Source: Aphelocoma coerulescens (taxonomy: Eukaryota > Chordata > Aves > Passeriformes > Corvidae). From it: a stretch of 64,000 nucleotides of DNA. The stretch lies in NCBI RefSeq assembly GCF_041296385.1, contig NW_027184083.1, forward strand, positions 3,038,001 to 3,102,000, in the 5' to 3' direction. Position 1 is the first letter of the stretch. Each line of letters begins with the position of its first letter. The notes beneath the pieces were generated by a model, which was not told the DNA's origin, did not search any database, and saw only the letters and a program-made list of their open reading frames with translations. This document shows, one piece after another, positions 21,440-31,207 of this stretch. Both the position numbers and the translations under genes were made by a program.

Positions 21440-21457
21440 TGGTGTACAACATGCTAT
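21440..21457 (+). promoter_or_regulatory. Primer binding site of provirus C, decayed
   Basis: TGGTGTACAACATG compares with TGGCGCCCAACGTG in provirus D. The four changes include both CpG positions, consistent with methylation-driven decay of a Lys-tRNA primer site. Confidence 0.75.
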
Positions 21458-22660
21458 CTCTGAACTCTGATTCTGAGAGACTTTCAGGGTGTCCCGGCAG
21501 CTGTTTGTCTGCTGGAGTTAGCTCTGCACGTCCTGCTGTGCCAGCTCTGTGTACCGAGCTGTTACTTTTTGTGTAACATCGAGCCCAGAGCCTCAGCCTG
21601 TACCCTCCCCCACACCACGTGGCGAGGGAACAGCTGGTAAGTAGAAGACCCTTTTCGCTTGTTTTTTTTCTCCGGACCTGCTTTCCTGTGGTAAATCCAG
21701 AATTCTGGTGAGCATTTCCCTGCTGGTTTAGGGGCTCCTGTCTTAAGCTGGTGCCGGTGCAAACTTTCTCTTTTTTTCCTCCTTTTTGGCAAGTTGGGGC
21801 TGAGGATTTGTGGTGCTGCATTCGTAATGGGATCTGAGGTTTCTGCACACCACAGAGAAATATACCACCAAGTTCAAAGCTACCTTTCTTGTACTGGGCA
21901 TAAATACCCTAAAAATCTAGTTCAATCTTTTGTACAATGGCTTTTTCAGTACTTTCCTAATCTGACCTCCGAAGACATAAGATCTCCTGAATTTTGGGAT
22001 AAGGTGGGGAGAAAACTCTCCTCTCTTAGGCGTGCAGGAGACGAAACAGTTTCAAAATTCTTTCCTCTCCTGTTACTAAGTTATACTTTGCTGGAGAAAA
22101 AAGTAGTAAATTAAAAGCCTCTGCAAAAGCCCCCTGTTAATTCCCTTATACCCTCTTCCAACCCTGGTGTCCCTGACCCCTCTTCTCCTACGCTGGAAAA
22201 CACAGCTAGAGCAGACTGCTTTTTAGCACAGGAGAGCTATCGTCCTCCTGGCTCACCCGTGTTTCCTCAGCACCCTGCCTTGGACGGGAATCCGGAGCCA
22301 GTCCCAGGACCTTTCCAAAACCTCTTCTCCACTCCTTTGTCTGCAGTTTCTAGCCCTCATGTTTCAAGCACACGAAAAAACCCCTTCTCCCCTTATCTCT
22401 TTGTTCCCAGGGACAGCCATTGCCATGTGCTCGCAGCCCAGGAAAAAGCCCCTTCCCCCAACCCCTTTTCTCCGAGTTTGTTTGTCTCCAATAATGGTGG
22501 ATGCAATGTTTCTTCATCTCCAAACTACACCTCCCACAATCCCTTTCTCCCCCACCCCACAAATCGCTTCTTGTCCCCATCCCCTCCCACTCATGCGTCA
22601 CAATCTGACCCCGCCCCTAACCCTGCCCCCACAGCGTCGTGTTTCACCCCTCCCTCTGTG

Positions 22661-22762
22661 CCCGCCCCTGCACCTTCACTTCCCGCCCCTGCTTCCCATT
22701 GTCCCGCCCCTGCGCCTTCACTTCCCGCCCCTGCTTCCCATTGTCCCGCCCCTGCTTCCCAC
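22661..22762 (+). repeat. 42-base tandem repeat in the gag linker of C
   Basis: Two full units of 42 bases (22661-22702, 22703-22744) and a partial third code for the 14-residue repeat PAPAPSLPAPASHC. Provirus D has related but not tandem sequence here, so the repeat expanded in the C line. Confidence 0.9.
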
Positions 22763-23673
22763 AATCCTGTGACTACCTCTCTAAATCCTAGAACCCAGAG
22801 CTACCAGGAAGTAACTCCAACTGCTTCTACTACACTCTCTCGTACTAGCAATGGAGCAAACCCTGACTGGAAACCCTTTTCTTATTCTAATATTAAAGAT
22901 TTGTGCAAGGCAATTAAGAAGTTTGGAATGCAGAGTAATTATTTTAAGAGCCTTTTAAGTGCTACTTTTGCAACTGACTTACTTGTACCTCATGATTTAC
23001 TTACATTGATGCAAACTCTTCTAACAGCTGGTGATTTTATGATGTAGAAAAAGCAATGGAAAATAATTTTATCTGATTTATTAAAAATTTTGTGGCAAAC
23101 ACCAGATAATTACCGGGACTTTGAGAATAATTATATCACATTAGACCTTTTATCTGGTGACAATAATATGGCAAATCCTCAAAAACAAGCAATGCTTATG
23201 CCTCATCCAGTTCTTACTGAAATCACACGTGCTGCTGAAAAGGCCTTAACATTATTACCATCTCAAACTCCTAATTCTCATTATACCACCATCAAGCAAT
23301 TGCCAAATGAAAATATTATTCACTTTTATAACTGTTTGTGCGAAGCTGTCTCTTCCCAGGTCCCTAATCCTGACCTCCAACAAGCGCACCTACTCGAACT
23401 TCTCCAAGTTAATACGAATGATGCTTGCAAAGGAGTCATCCTCACTCTCCCTCTGCATCCTCCCCCTACTGTTGAATCCATCCTCGAAGTCTGTATAAAG
23501 AAGGTACAGCTGAACACAGCTGTTCCCTTTTTGAAAAAAGTGGGGATGGTTGGGGAGGTTGTAGATAATGCTATGGGTACAGGAGAAACTTAATCGTGTG
23601 GAAACTTTATATGCTATCGTTGTCAGAAAAAGGGACATGTAGCTCGCAATTGCAGAACGGTTATAGCTGCTGA

Positions 23674-23680
23674 TAAAAAC
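23674..23680 (+). promoter_or_regulatory. Candidate gag-pro slip site of C
   Basis: T AAA AAC is in phase with gag after the zinc knuckle, and the pro-pol frame is -1 and opens right after it. The first base breaks the strict X XXY YYZ rule, so P-site re-pairing would be imperfect. The same heptamer is found in D. Confidence 0.5.
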
Positions 23681-26600
23681 TCTCCAAAGATTGTTTCCCC
23701 AGGTCAACAGCAGGGAAACTAGCCACTCAAGCGTCCTAACAGCTCCGTGTTCAGACATAAATAGGGCTGCAGACAAAGCAACTTGGACTTCTGGACTCAG
23801 GTTTAAGGTAACCTGTTATAAAGCACGCCATTACAACAACAACAAACAGACTGTAATTCCCATCTCATTCCAGAATGTGGACCACATGCCAGACTTTACA
23901 TACCTTTTTGTTATTGGGGACACTCGGGAAACACCTGCTGGGATAGAGGTTACACCCATACTCATGAAAGTGGATCAGAACAGGTGTTCTAACCTAATTG
24001 TACAATGTATATATCCACCGTACTTTATGCCAAAGGGTCAAGTCATTGCACAGGCCATTCCACTGCCCAAATACCTGCCCACAGATGGTCATATCCCAGC
24101 CATCTGTTGGACTGAGGTTTTGGGAAATGATAAACCTGTAATAGAATGTAAGCTCCATCACAAATCACATAAAATCAGTATCATGGGAATGATAGACGCA
24201 GGTGCTGATGTGTCTGTCATTCCATTTCATAAGTGGCCTGCGCAATGGGAATTGAAATCTCAGGGCATCATACAAGGGATTGGAGGTACCCAAACTGTGA
24301 AGCAATCCAAAAACACCATTCAAATTGAAGGTCCTGAAGGACAAATAGCGACACTTCGTCCATATGTCCTGGACACGAAATTCACCCTGTGGGGAAGGGA
24401 TGCCATGTCTCAGTGGGGAACAAAAATTGATATCACCCCTAGACATCAAAATTTTCCCTTGCAGGCCACTGGTGCAGAGTGCCATCCACAGAAATTAACT
24501 TGGAAAACAGATGAACCAGTGTGGGTTAACCAGTGGTCGCTAAAAGAAGAAAACTTAGAGGCACTCAAAACATTAGTAGCTGAACAATTGGCTAAAGGAA
24601 ATATAGTTCCAACTAACAGCCCATGGAATACACCTGTGTTTGTAATACAAAAACTGGGAAAGAACAAATATAGGCTACTCCAAGATCTTAGAGAAATTAA
24701 TAAGGTTATTGAAGACATGGGACCCCTTCAACCAGGTATGCCATCACCTTCAATGCTCCCACAACATTGGCATTTAGCTGTTCTTGACATTAAAGATTGC
24801 TTCTTTCATATTCCACTCCATCCTGCAGATGCCCCTCGATTTGCATTTTTTGTACCCTCTCTTAATCGTGAAACTCCCATGGAACATTATCATTGGCTTC
24901 TGCTTCCCCAAGGTATGAAAAATTCCCCAACTCTCTGCCAAGAGTATATTGCTAAAATTCTATCTCCCATCCGTGCCAAAGCAGAGAAAGCCATCATCCT
25001 ACATTACATGGATGATGTGCTAGTGTGTGCTCCCAATAATCAATATCTTGAGCAGACACTTAACATGGTGATTGAGGCCCTAGAGGCCAAGGGCTTTGAA
25101 TTACAACCTGAAAAAATGCAGAGAACAAGCCCTTGGAAATACCTCGGACTCAAAATCACAGAAACCTCTATCATCCCAACACCCGTCACCATTAATAATA
25201 ACCCAAAAACACTAGAGGAAGTGCAACAGATCTGTGGGACACTGAAGTATTTAAGGTCCTGGTTAGGACTCACCACAGAGGATGTAGCTCCTCTTGCAAA
25301 CCTGTTAAAAGGGGAAGGCGGTCCAGCATCCCCCAGATCCCTGACAGAAGAGGCAAGGCAGTCTCTCAGAAAGATACAAGAGCTCATTTCCACCAGACAA
25401 GCACACAGGTATCAGCCCTCCCTACCCTTTAAGCTTGTCATTCTAGGGAAGGTACCACGCTTTCACGCCCTCATATTTCAGTGGGACAAAGAGCAGAAGG
25501 AGCCCCTTATCATAATTGAATGGGTATTCCTTCCACTCCAACCTCCTAAAACCATCACACAGCCACAAGAACTAATGGCAAAAATTATCATGAAGGGTAG
25601 AGCAAGGCTCCGCACCCTGGCAGGATGTGACTTTGCATGCATCTACTTACCTGTAACAACTGATGCATTAGATCATCTACTCCAAAATAATATAAATTTA
25701 CAATTTGCATTAAATAGTTACTCAGGCCAAATCTCCAATCATTACCCAAAACATGACGTTTAATTTGCCATTTTCTTTCATCCCTCGAGAAATTCAAAGT
25801 AGAAAACCCCTCGATGGGATTACCATTTTTACCGATGCTGCAGGAAAAAGTAAAAAGTCCGTGGTTGTTGGAATTGTAAAAAGAAGAGAGGCCCGGCGGG
25901 GGGGAGAAAGTTGCAGTCCAAAACCAATTTGGTTGATAAGCGCAAAACTCCGTTTATTAGCAATCCAAAGGCACTTATATAGTATCCCAGCTTATTAACT
26001 CCTAAGCGGCTTAAAGCTTATCAAAGCTCATTTCTACTTCTGCTTAATTGGACTTACATTGGCAAGTTTCTATTAGTTATGTTATGATTAAAAGAATTCA
26101 ATGTTTACCTCCCTTCTCTGGGTCTTATCTGAACAGCTGCAAGTCTTCAAACTCCCTTTTTGTTCCCCAGGCCTTTTCTCACACAAGAATTTTCTCATGG
26201 AGAGTTTTTCTCACACAGGCCTTTTGCTTGCAGGCTCTTGCTACAGTTCTTTTATTGATCCCAATAATTCTATTTCCCAACACGTAGTCACATGGAAAAA
26301 TCCAAAGACGCAAAAGTGGGAATCTGACATCAAGGTAATCCAAGGCTCACCACAAGTAGCTGAACTAGCAGCCGTCGTTAGAGCATTTGAGAGGTTCAAA
26401 GAACCCTTTAATTTGGTCACAGACTCAGCATATGTAGCTGGAGTAACTGTTAGAGCTGAGCATGCTCTCCTAAAAGAAATCTCAAACAAGAAAATTTGTG
26501 ATTTGCTCTCAAAGCTAATTTATCTAGTTTCCCACCAAGAGCATCTCTATTTTGTCATGCATGTGAGGTCACATACAAACCTGCCAGGATTTATTGCGGA

Positions 26601-27603
26601 AGGTAATCGTAGAGCTGATGCTCTGGCTATGCCAACAGACATAGTTTTATCAGCCGACTTACCAAAGCTCCCCCAAGTTTTTGAACAAGCAAAATTGAGC
26701 CATGCTATGTACCATCAAAATATTCCTGCTCTTATCCGCATGTTCCATCTGTCGCAGACACAGGCAAAAGCAATAGTGGCAACATGTCCCAACTGCCAGA
26801 AGCTACAGCTTCCATCACTAGGCATGGGGGTCAACCCCAGAGGCATTAATAATGGTCAAGTGTGGCAGATGGACGTCACACATTTCCCTGAATTTGGGAG
26901 ATTAAAATACGTTCATGTTTCTATTGATACCTTCTCTGGTGCTATGTATGCCTCTGCACATGCAGGCGAAAAAGCTAGGGACGTTGAAAAACATCTTGTC
27001 CAAGCTTTTGCTGTGCTCGGTATACCTGAGGAGATAAAAACTGATAATGGACCTGCCTACACCTCTCAGGAGTTTAAAAACTTTCATCAGCAGTGGGGAT
27101 TTTGACATGTTACAGGTATTCCTCACTCCCCAACTGGACAAGGCATTGTTGAACGTGCCCATCAAACCCTCAAGCGAATGCTGCTACAACAGTCAGGGAC
27201 CACCAAACTCAACTCACCTGTCCTCAGACTCAGCAAAGCACTGTTTACCATAAACTTCCTGAATGGCACTTTTGAGGATCCAAACCCTCCCATCTATCGT
27301 CATTTCCAGAACACCAGGAGACAGAAACTGAAGGAAAATCCAGAAGTCCTGATCCGGGACCCAGAGACTCAAAAAATCCAAGGACCATACAAACTTGTAA
27401 CTTGGGGGCGTGGGTATGCCAGTGTATCTACCCCTGAAGGACTGAAGTGGATCCCAGGGAAATGGTTAAAACCTTATGTCACTTCCTCAAAAGTTAAGGA
27501 GGTTAAAACTGCCTCCTGGAAGAGACGCCGTAAAAAGGATCCTGATTTTGCACCCTCATGTAAACCCCCTATGGCAGATTTTGATGTTAATCCCTTAAGT
27601 TAA
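23681..27603 (+). pseudogene. pro-pol: Provirus C pro-pol in one frame, broken
   Basis: One open frame to 25763 carries a dUTPase-like domain (KGQVIAQAIPLP), protease, RT with YMDD (about 25005), and the connection domain, with no frameshift between pro and pol. The protease active site is DAGAD (24195-24209), so the Thr of DTG is lost and the enzyme is probably dead. A 2-base deletion near 25757 ends the frame. RNase H is then split by a solo LTR at 25866-26282. From 26283 RNase H and integrase are open again, with DNGPAYTS present. A TGA at 27103-27105 follows, before the third catalytic residue (IVERAHQ). The end is TAA 27601-27603. Confidence 0.9.
25866..26282 (-). mobile_element. Solo LTR, family X copy 1, in RNase H of C
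   Basis: This is a 417-bp element in minus orientation flanked by CGTGGT (25860-25865) and CGTAGT (26283-26288). Its minus-strand start, TGTTGGGAAATAGAATTATT, is the same as in the copies at 38376 and 61282. A 6-bp duplication points to class II. No internal retroviral sequence of this family occurs in the window. Confidence 0.9.
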
Positions 27604-27833
27604 GTTGCACTGTTTTGCACTCACGTTTTGCACTGTATTTTGTAAATCTTAGTCCTGATACTCCATACCATAGATGTCCTGACTAAGCCCCTGAGTTTTG
27701 GCTGGGGAACTAGTTTAAAGACATCCTAGGTACTGTCGAGTTGTAGGGATGATAGATTCCAATTATGTTTTGCACTGTTGTTTTGTTACTGTTCTATGCA
27801 CTTTTAAGTTACTAAGAGTTACAACCCAGCTTT
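27604..27833 (+). other. 3' untranslated region of provirus C with TTTTGCACTG repeats
   Basis: No env is present. The motif TTGCACT occurs about four times (first three within 50 bases after the stop, one near 27770). The same arrangement is found in D at 52751-52930. It might be an RNA export or packaging signal, but that is a guess. Confidence 0.6.
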
Positions 27834-27850
27834 AAAGAAAAAAAAAGGGA
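27834..27850 (+). promoter_or_regulatory. Polypurine tract of provirus C
   Basis: A purine run AAAGAAAAAAAAAGGGA lies directly before the 3' LTR. Confidence 0.75.
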
Positions 27851-27852
27851 AT

Positions 27853-28330
27853 TGTTGCTGCCTGTTCTGAGCTTCCCCTCCCCCTCCCCAAGACACTTGC
27901 TCCTGCCATGTGCTCTGAGCTCCTTTGTTCGAAGCGCGGGCAAAACCAAATGTAACCTAAACTCTTTAGCAGTGTCTGATTGGCCGGTCACCCCAGGTCC
28001 GCCCCCAGTCCTCCCTTTTCCCCTTCTCCGAATAAAAGAGATGGTCGAGGGAGGCCCCGCCCCCTCTTGGCTCAGCTATCTTCCTGTGAACATCTCTTGT
28101 TGTCTGTGTCATTTGAAAGCTTCTAACTGCAGGAAATTGAGCGAGCAGGGAGCTATATTTCTCCCTCTTTGCTTCTGCTGATGGTATTTGCTTTGCAGCT
28201 GATACGGGTACCGATTTTAGAGCTAATAAAGTGCTAGATCACCCGTGCTACCTCTCTAGGCTGCTTGAGGCTTTCTAAGGCATTAAACTACTAGCCTAGC
28301 CGGTATAAAGCTGAAAAGATACCTTCCACA
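27853..28330 (+). repeat. Provirus C 3' LTR
   Basis: The LTR is 478 bp, the same length as the 5' LTR, and begins TGTTGCTGCC. Confidence 0.92.
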
Positions 28331-28716
28331 CCAATATTTTACTAGGCAAGAAGACCAAACACCCTAAAGGCCTCACAGTTGAAGGCCGGAAAGCCTTATG
28401 CTACATTGAGAAACCAAGGCTCTCTCTGGAACATACTTTGTAAACTAGGTTCAAGCCCCATCTGGGGGGAATACTTTAGAATAGGGAGATGTCCCCCCAT
28501 TCATTTAAGATTCTCATTGGGGAATCTTTGTCAGATATTCTAATTTCCATGATCTATAAAATTGTATACACGGTATACCAGGTGTGTGCATTTTGTCATA
28601 TTCCACTTTGACGAATTGTTGCACCATAAGGATCCTTATTAAATACAGAGGTAAAAACCCTTTTATCCCTTAACCGTGTCTGGCTCATAATTCTAGGACC
28701 AGAGAAAAAGGCATCA
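28331..28716 (+). mobile_element. LTR with TGATGCC/GGCATCA ends, 3' part
   Basis: This resumes after provirus C, with TATAAAATTG near 28555 and ATTAAA near 28639, and ends GGCATCA followed by CTAC. Confidence 0.8.
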
Positions 28717-29604
28717 CTACATGCCCTTGTAAAAAGTCCTCCAGTCCTCTTGTAGGCTCTCTTCAAGTACTGAAAGGCCACATGAAGGTTACCTCAGAGC
28801 CTTCTCTTCTCCAGACTGAACAGTCCCAATTCTCTCAGCCTTTCCTCAAAGGAGAGGTGCTCCATCCTTCTAATCATCTTTGGCCTTCCGCTGGACTTGC
28901 TCCAACAGGTCAATGTCCTTACTGTGCTGAGGACCCCAGAGCTGAATGCAGTACTCCAGGTGGGGTGTCTCAAGAGCAGAGTACAAGGGCAAAATCACCT
29001 CCCTTAACCTTCTGGTCACACTTCTTTTAATGCAGCCCAGAACATGTTTGGCTTTCTGGGCTGCAAGTGCACATTGATGGGTCATGTCAAGTTTCTCATC
29101 CACCAACACCCCCAAAAGTCCTTCTCCTCAGGGCTGCTCTCAATCCATTCTCTGCCCAGGCTGTATTTGTGCTTGGAATTGCCCTGACCCAGGTACAGGA
29201 CCTTGCTCTTGGCCTTGTTGAATTTCACGAGGTTTGCACAGGCCCATCTCTCAAGCCTGTCAAGGTCCCTCTGGATGGCACCCCTTCCCTCCAGCACGTC
29301 AACCGCACCACAGAGATTAGTGTAATCAGCAAACTTGCTGAGGGGGCATTCACTTCCACTGTCCATGTTACTGACAAAGATGTTAAACAGCACCAGTTCC
29401 CATACTGACCCCTGAGGAATGCCACTCGTCACTGATCTGCACTTGGACATCAAACTATTGACCACAATTCTTTGAGAGCGACCATCCTACCAATTCCTTA
29501 TCCACCGCAAGAGTGGTCCATCTGTCAAATCCATGTGTCTCAAGTTTAGAGACAAGGACGTCGTGAGTGACAGTGTCAAATGCTTTGCACAATTTCAGAG
29601 GCAA
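28717..29604 (-). repeat. CR1 LINE, second part of the split copy
   Basis: On the minus strand it encodes the C-terminal RT part of CR1 ORF2, with blocks such as KFNKAKSKVL, LGCIKRSV, LEYCIQLWGPQ and AFQYLKRAYK. Small indels break the frame. It is truncated at about 29604, as usual for 5'-truncated LINE insertions. With 20208-20483 it is one copy. Confidence 0.92.
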
Positions 29605-30694
29605 GTGTAGCGGTCTTCACCATGTAAATATGCCTATTTAGAGCTTCATGTGTGACTGCCTCCCTCTTCCACTCCTTGGCATCAATAACTGATTATCTTA
29701 CAGGGTGGGGCACTGGTAGTTGATTTTTGTAAGAGTAACTCAGGCTTCCTGCTCAGGCTGATACTCAGATGCTGGAATGAAGGAAAGTTTCCCCCAGAAA
29801 GACTTTTATCAAACAGAAATGAAGTATCATAGTGTGGGAGTAGAAAGCAGCAACAGCCTTTCATAAACTGGCAAGAGACCGAGACTTATTAAACTACAGA
29901 TGACGTGGGAGAATCTGAGACTTGCACAGAAGATCTGGGGTTGCTTTAAAGTGACTCTACCAAGTTTTTGCAGCTTATCTCTACACATTGGACAAAATAT
30001 TTTTGTGACACATCAAAGGAAGAAAGGAAGACATTTCCAGGTTGCACAGAAGCGGTTGAGTAGCTAGATTGTATCCACCTCTCGTTTCTGTAAAGTAGGT
30101 CAAAATCCTATTTAAAGACTTCTGGGAAAAAATATTTATCTGTTTGTAAGTATTTCCTCAGCCTTGATTTTATTGAGTAAAGCTTCAAATTAAAACCAGA
30201 TTTGAATAAAGAGACTTAGCTGCTGCTTGATTCAGAATCAGTCCAATAGAGAGAAGTAAATACCACGTGACAGTTGATTAAAGGGTGATTTCCATTTGCA
30301 TCATCCTAGTTCCCACAGCCATGAAATCCCATTGTTCAGCTACGCAGCCAAATATTGATGACATTTATGGAAGAATTATTGAGATCGGGATGGTGTCTAA
30401 TATTTTCTAGAGAAGTGACTGAAAAGGTTCCTAACTTACACATTTGATCTTTTCAGGCTGATCAAGCATCATGATCATGGGGCCCACTTTTTATGGTGAT
30501 TGTGTTGCAGTCAATTTTGTGCAAAACCAAAATGTAAATGAATAGCAAGGGAAAGAAAGTAAGCGCTACTTCAAGTCTTGTTTAACCAAGGATCGCTACT
30601 GACACACTTCTTACTGGCTATGCTGGTGCAACAGCAGCCGATGGGGATGTATGCTGTAGGCAACAAACTACTCAACAGAGGGGGTCCCATCACC
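29605..30694. other. Unrecognised non-coding sequence
   Basis: I see no gene, LTR end or LINE match here. It is probably single-copy or decayed host sequence into which provirus E inserted. Confidence 0.5.
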
Positions 30695-30700
30695 CCTTCC

Positions 30701-31073
30701 TGTGGATACAAAAATGCTGCTAGCACGGATTTTCCTGCTATTTTCTAAGCCCATGAGAGACTTTTCTCTCTCACAGAAGAGGTAGCAGAGTATGTAAACA
30801 ACCAAACACCTGCAGCCTTGAAAAGTCTTGTTTATGGTATAGTAGAAAAATATTTTGACAATGGATGTTTTAGGATTTTAGCCAATCACCCCCAAGGGGT
30901 GGCTGATCCTTGTCCAATTAGACTATGAAGAAAAAAGTCTATAAAAGAGTTTGTAAAATAATTAAATAAATCAATCCCGCTGCACAATTCCTGCCTGCTG
31001 GATCTTCTCTCCTCCTCCTCCCTACGGCTGCAGGACACGGTGATATACCTTAGGGCTTAGGACTGCGGTAATA
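30701..31073 (+). repeat. Provirus E 5' LTR
   Basis: The LTR is 373 bp. CCAAT lies at 30882-30886, TATAAAA at 30940-30946 and AATAAA at 30965-30970. The very short TATA to AATAAA distance implies a short R region. Confidence 0.92.
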
Positions 31074-31075
31074 TT

Positions 31076-31095
31076 TGGTGCTGCCCGATGTGATC
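31076..31095 (+). promoter_or_regulatory. Primer binding site of provirus E
   Basis: TGGTGCTGCCCGATGTGATC follows the LTR by two bases and is the same in F. It does not match the Lys sites. It is loosely like an elongator Met-tRNA site, but that assignment is weak. Confidence 0.5.
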
Positions 31096-31207
31096 TGCAT
31101 GCTGCGAAGTGTCCTGCTGCTGCGAGCCAAGCTGAATTTCTCTAGAAGTACGCTGTTCCCCTTCCCCCCCCCCCCCCAGGACCGGGAGGTCCGACGGGAC
31201 TGAGATA

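Larger units (their letters stand above)
21827..23744 (+). pseudogene. gag: Provirus C gag, several stop codons
   Basis: The ATG at 21827 begins MGSEVSAHHRE, identical at the start to D, with Gly at position 2. Matrix is followed by a long Pro-rich linker with a 42-base tandem repeat. Capsid and one zinc knuckle follow (CYRCQKKGHVARNC, about 23611-23655). The reading frame holds almost throughout but is stopped at TAA 22112-22114, TAG 23045-23047 (Trp in D), TAA 23591-23593 and TAG near 23719. A 1-base deletion lies near the end. All of these differ from the single stop in D, so they arose separately. Confidence 0.88.
20960..28330 (+). mobile_element. Provirus C: env-less class II ERV with fused pro-pol
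   Basis: The element starts TGTTGCTGCC at 20960 and ends TTCCACA at 28330. It is flanked by CCAGTA (20954-20959) and CCAATA (28331-28336), a 6-bp duplication with one change. The LTRs are both 478 bp and differ at about 14 sites by eye, around 3 percent. Order: LTR, primer site, gag, pro-pol in one frame, polypurine tract, LTR. No env lies between pol and the LTR. It is the older relative of provirus D. A 417-bp solo LTR has landed in its RNase H. Confidence 0.92.

Noticed and set aside
26101..27105. 334-codon frame as an independent gene
   Set aside because: Its start lies in a minus-strand solo LTR; the rest is RNase H and integrase of provirus C.
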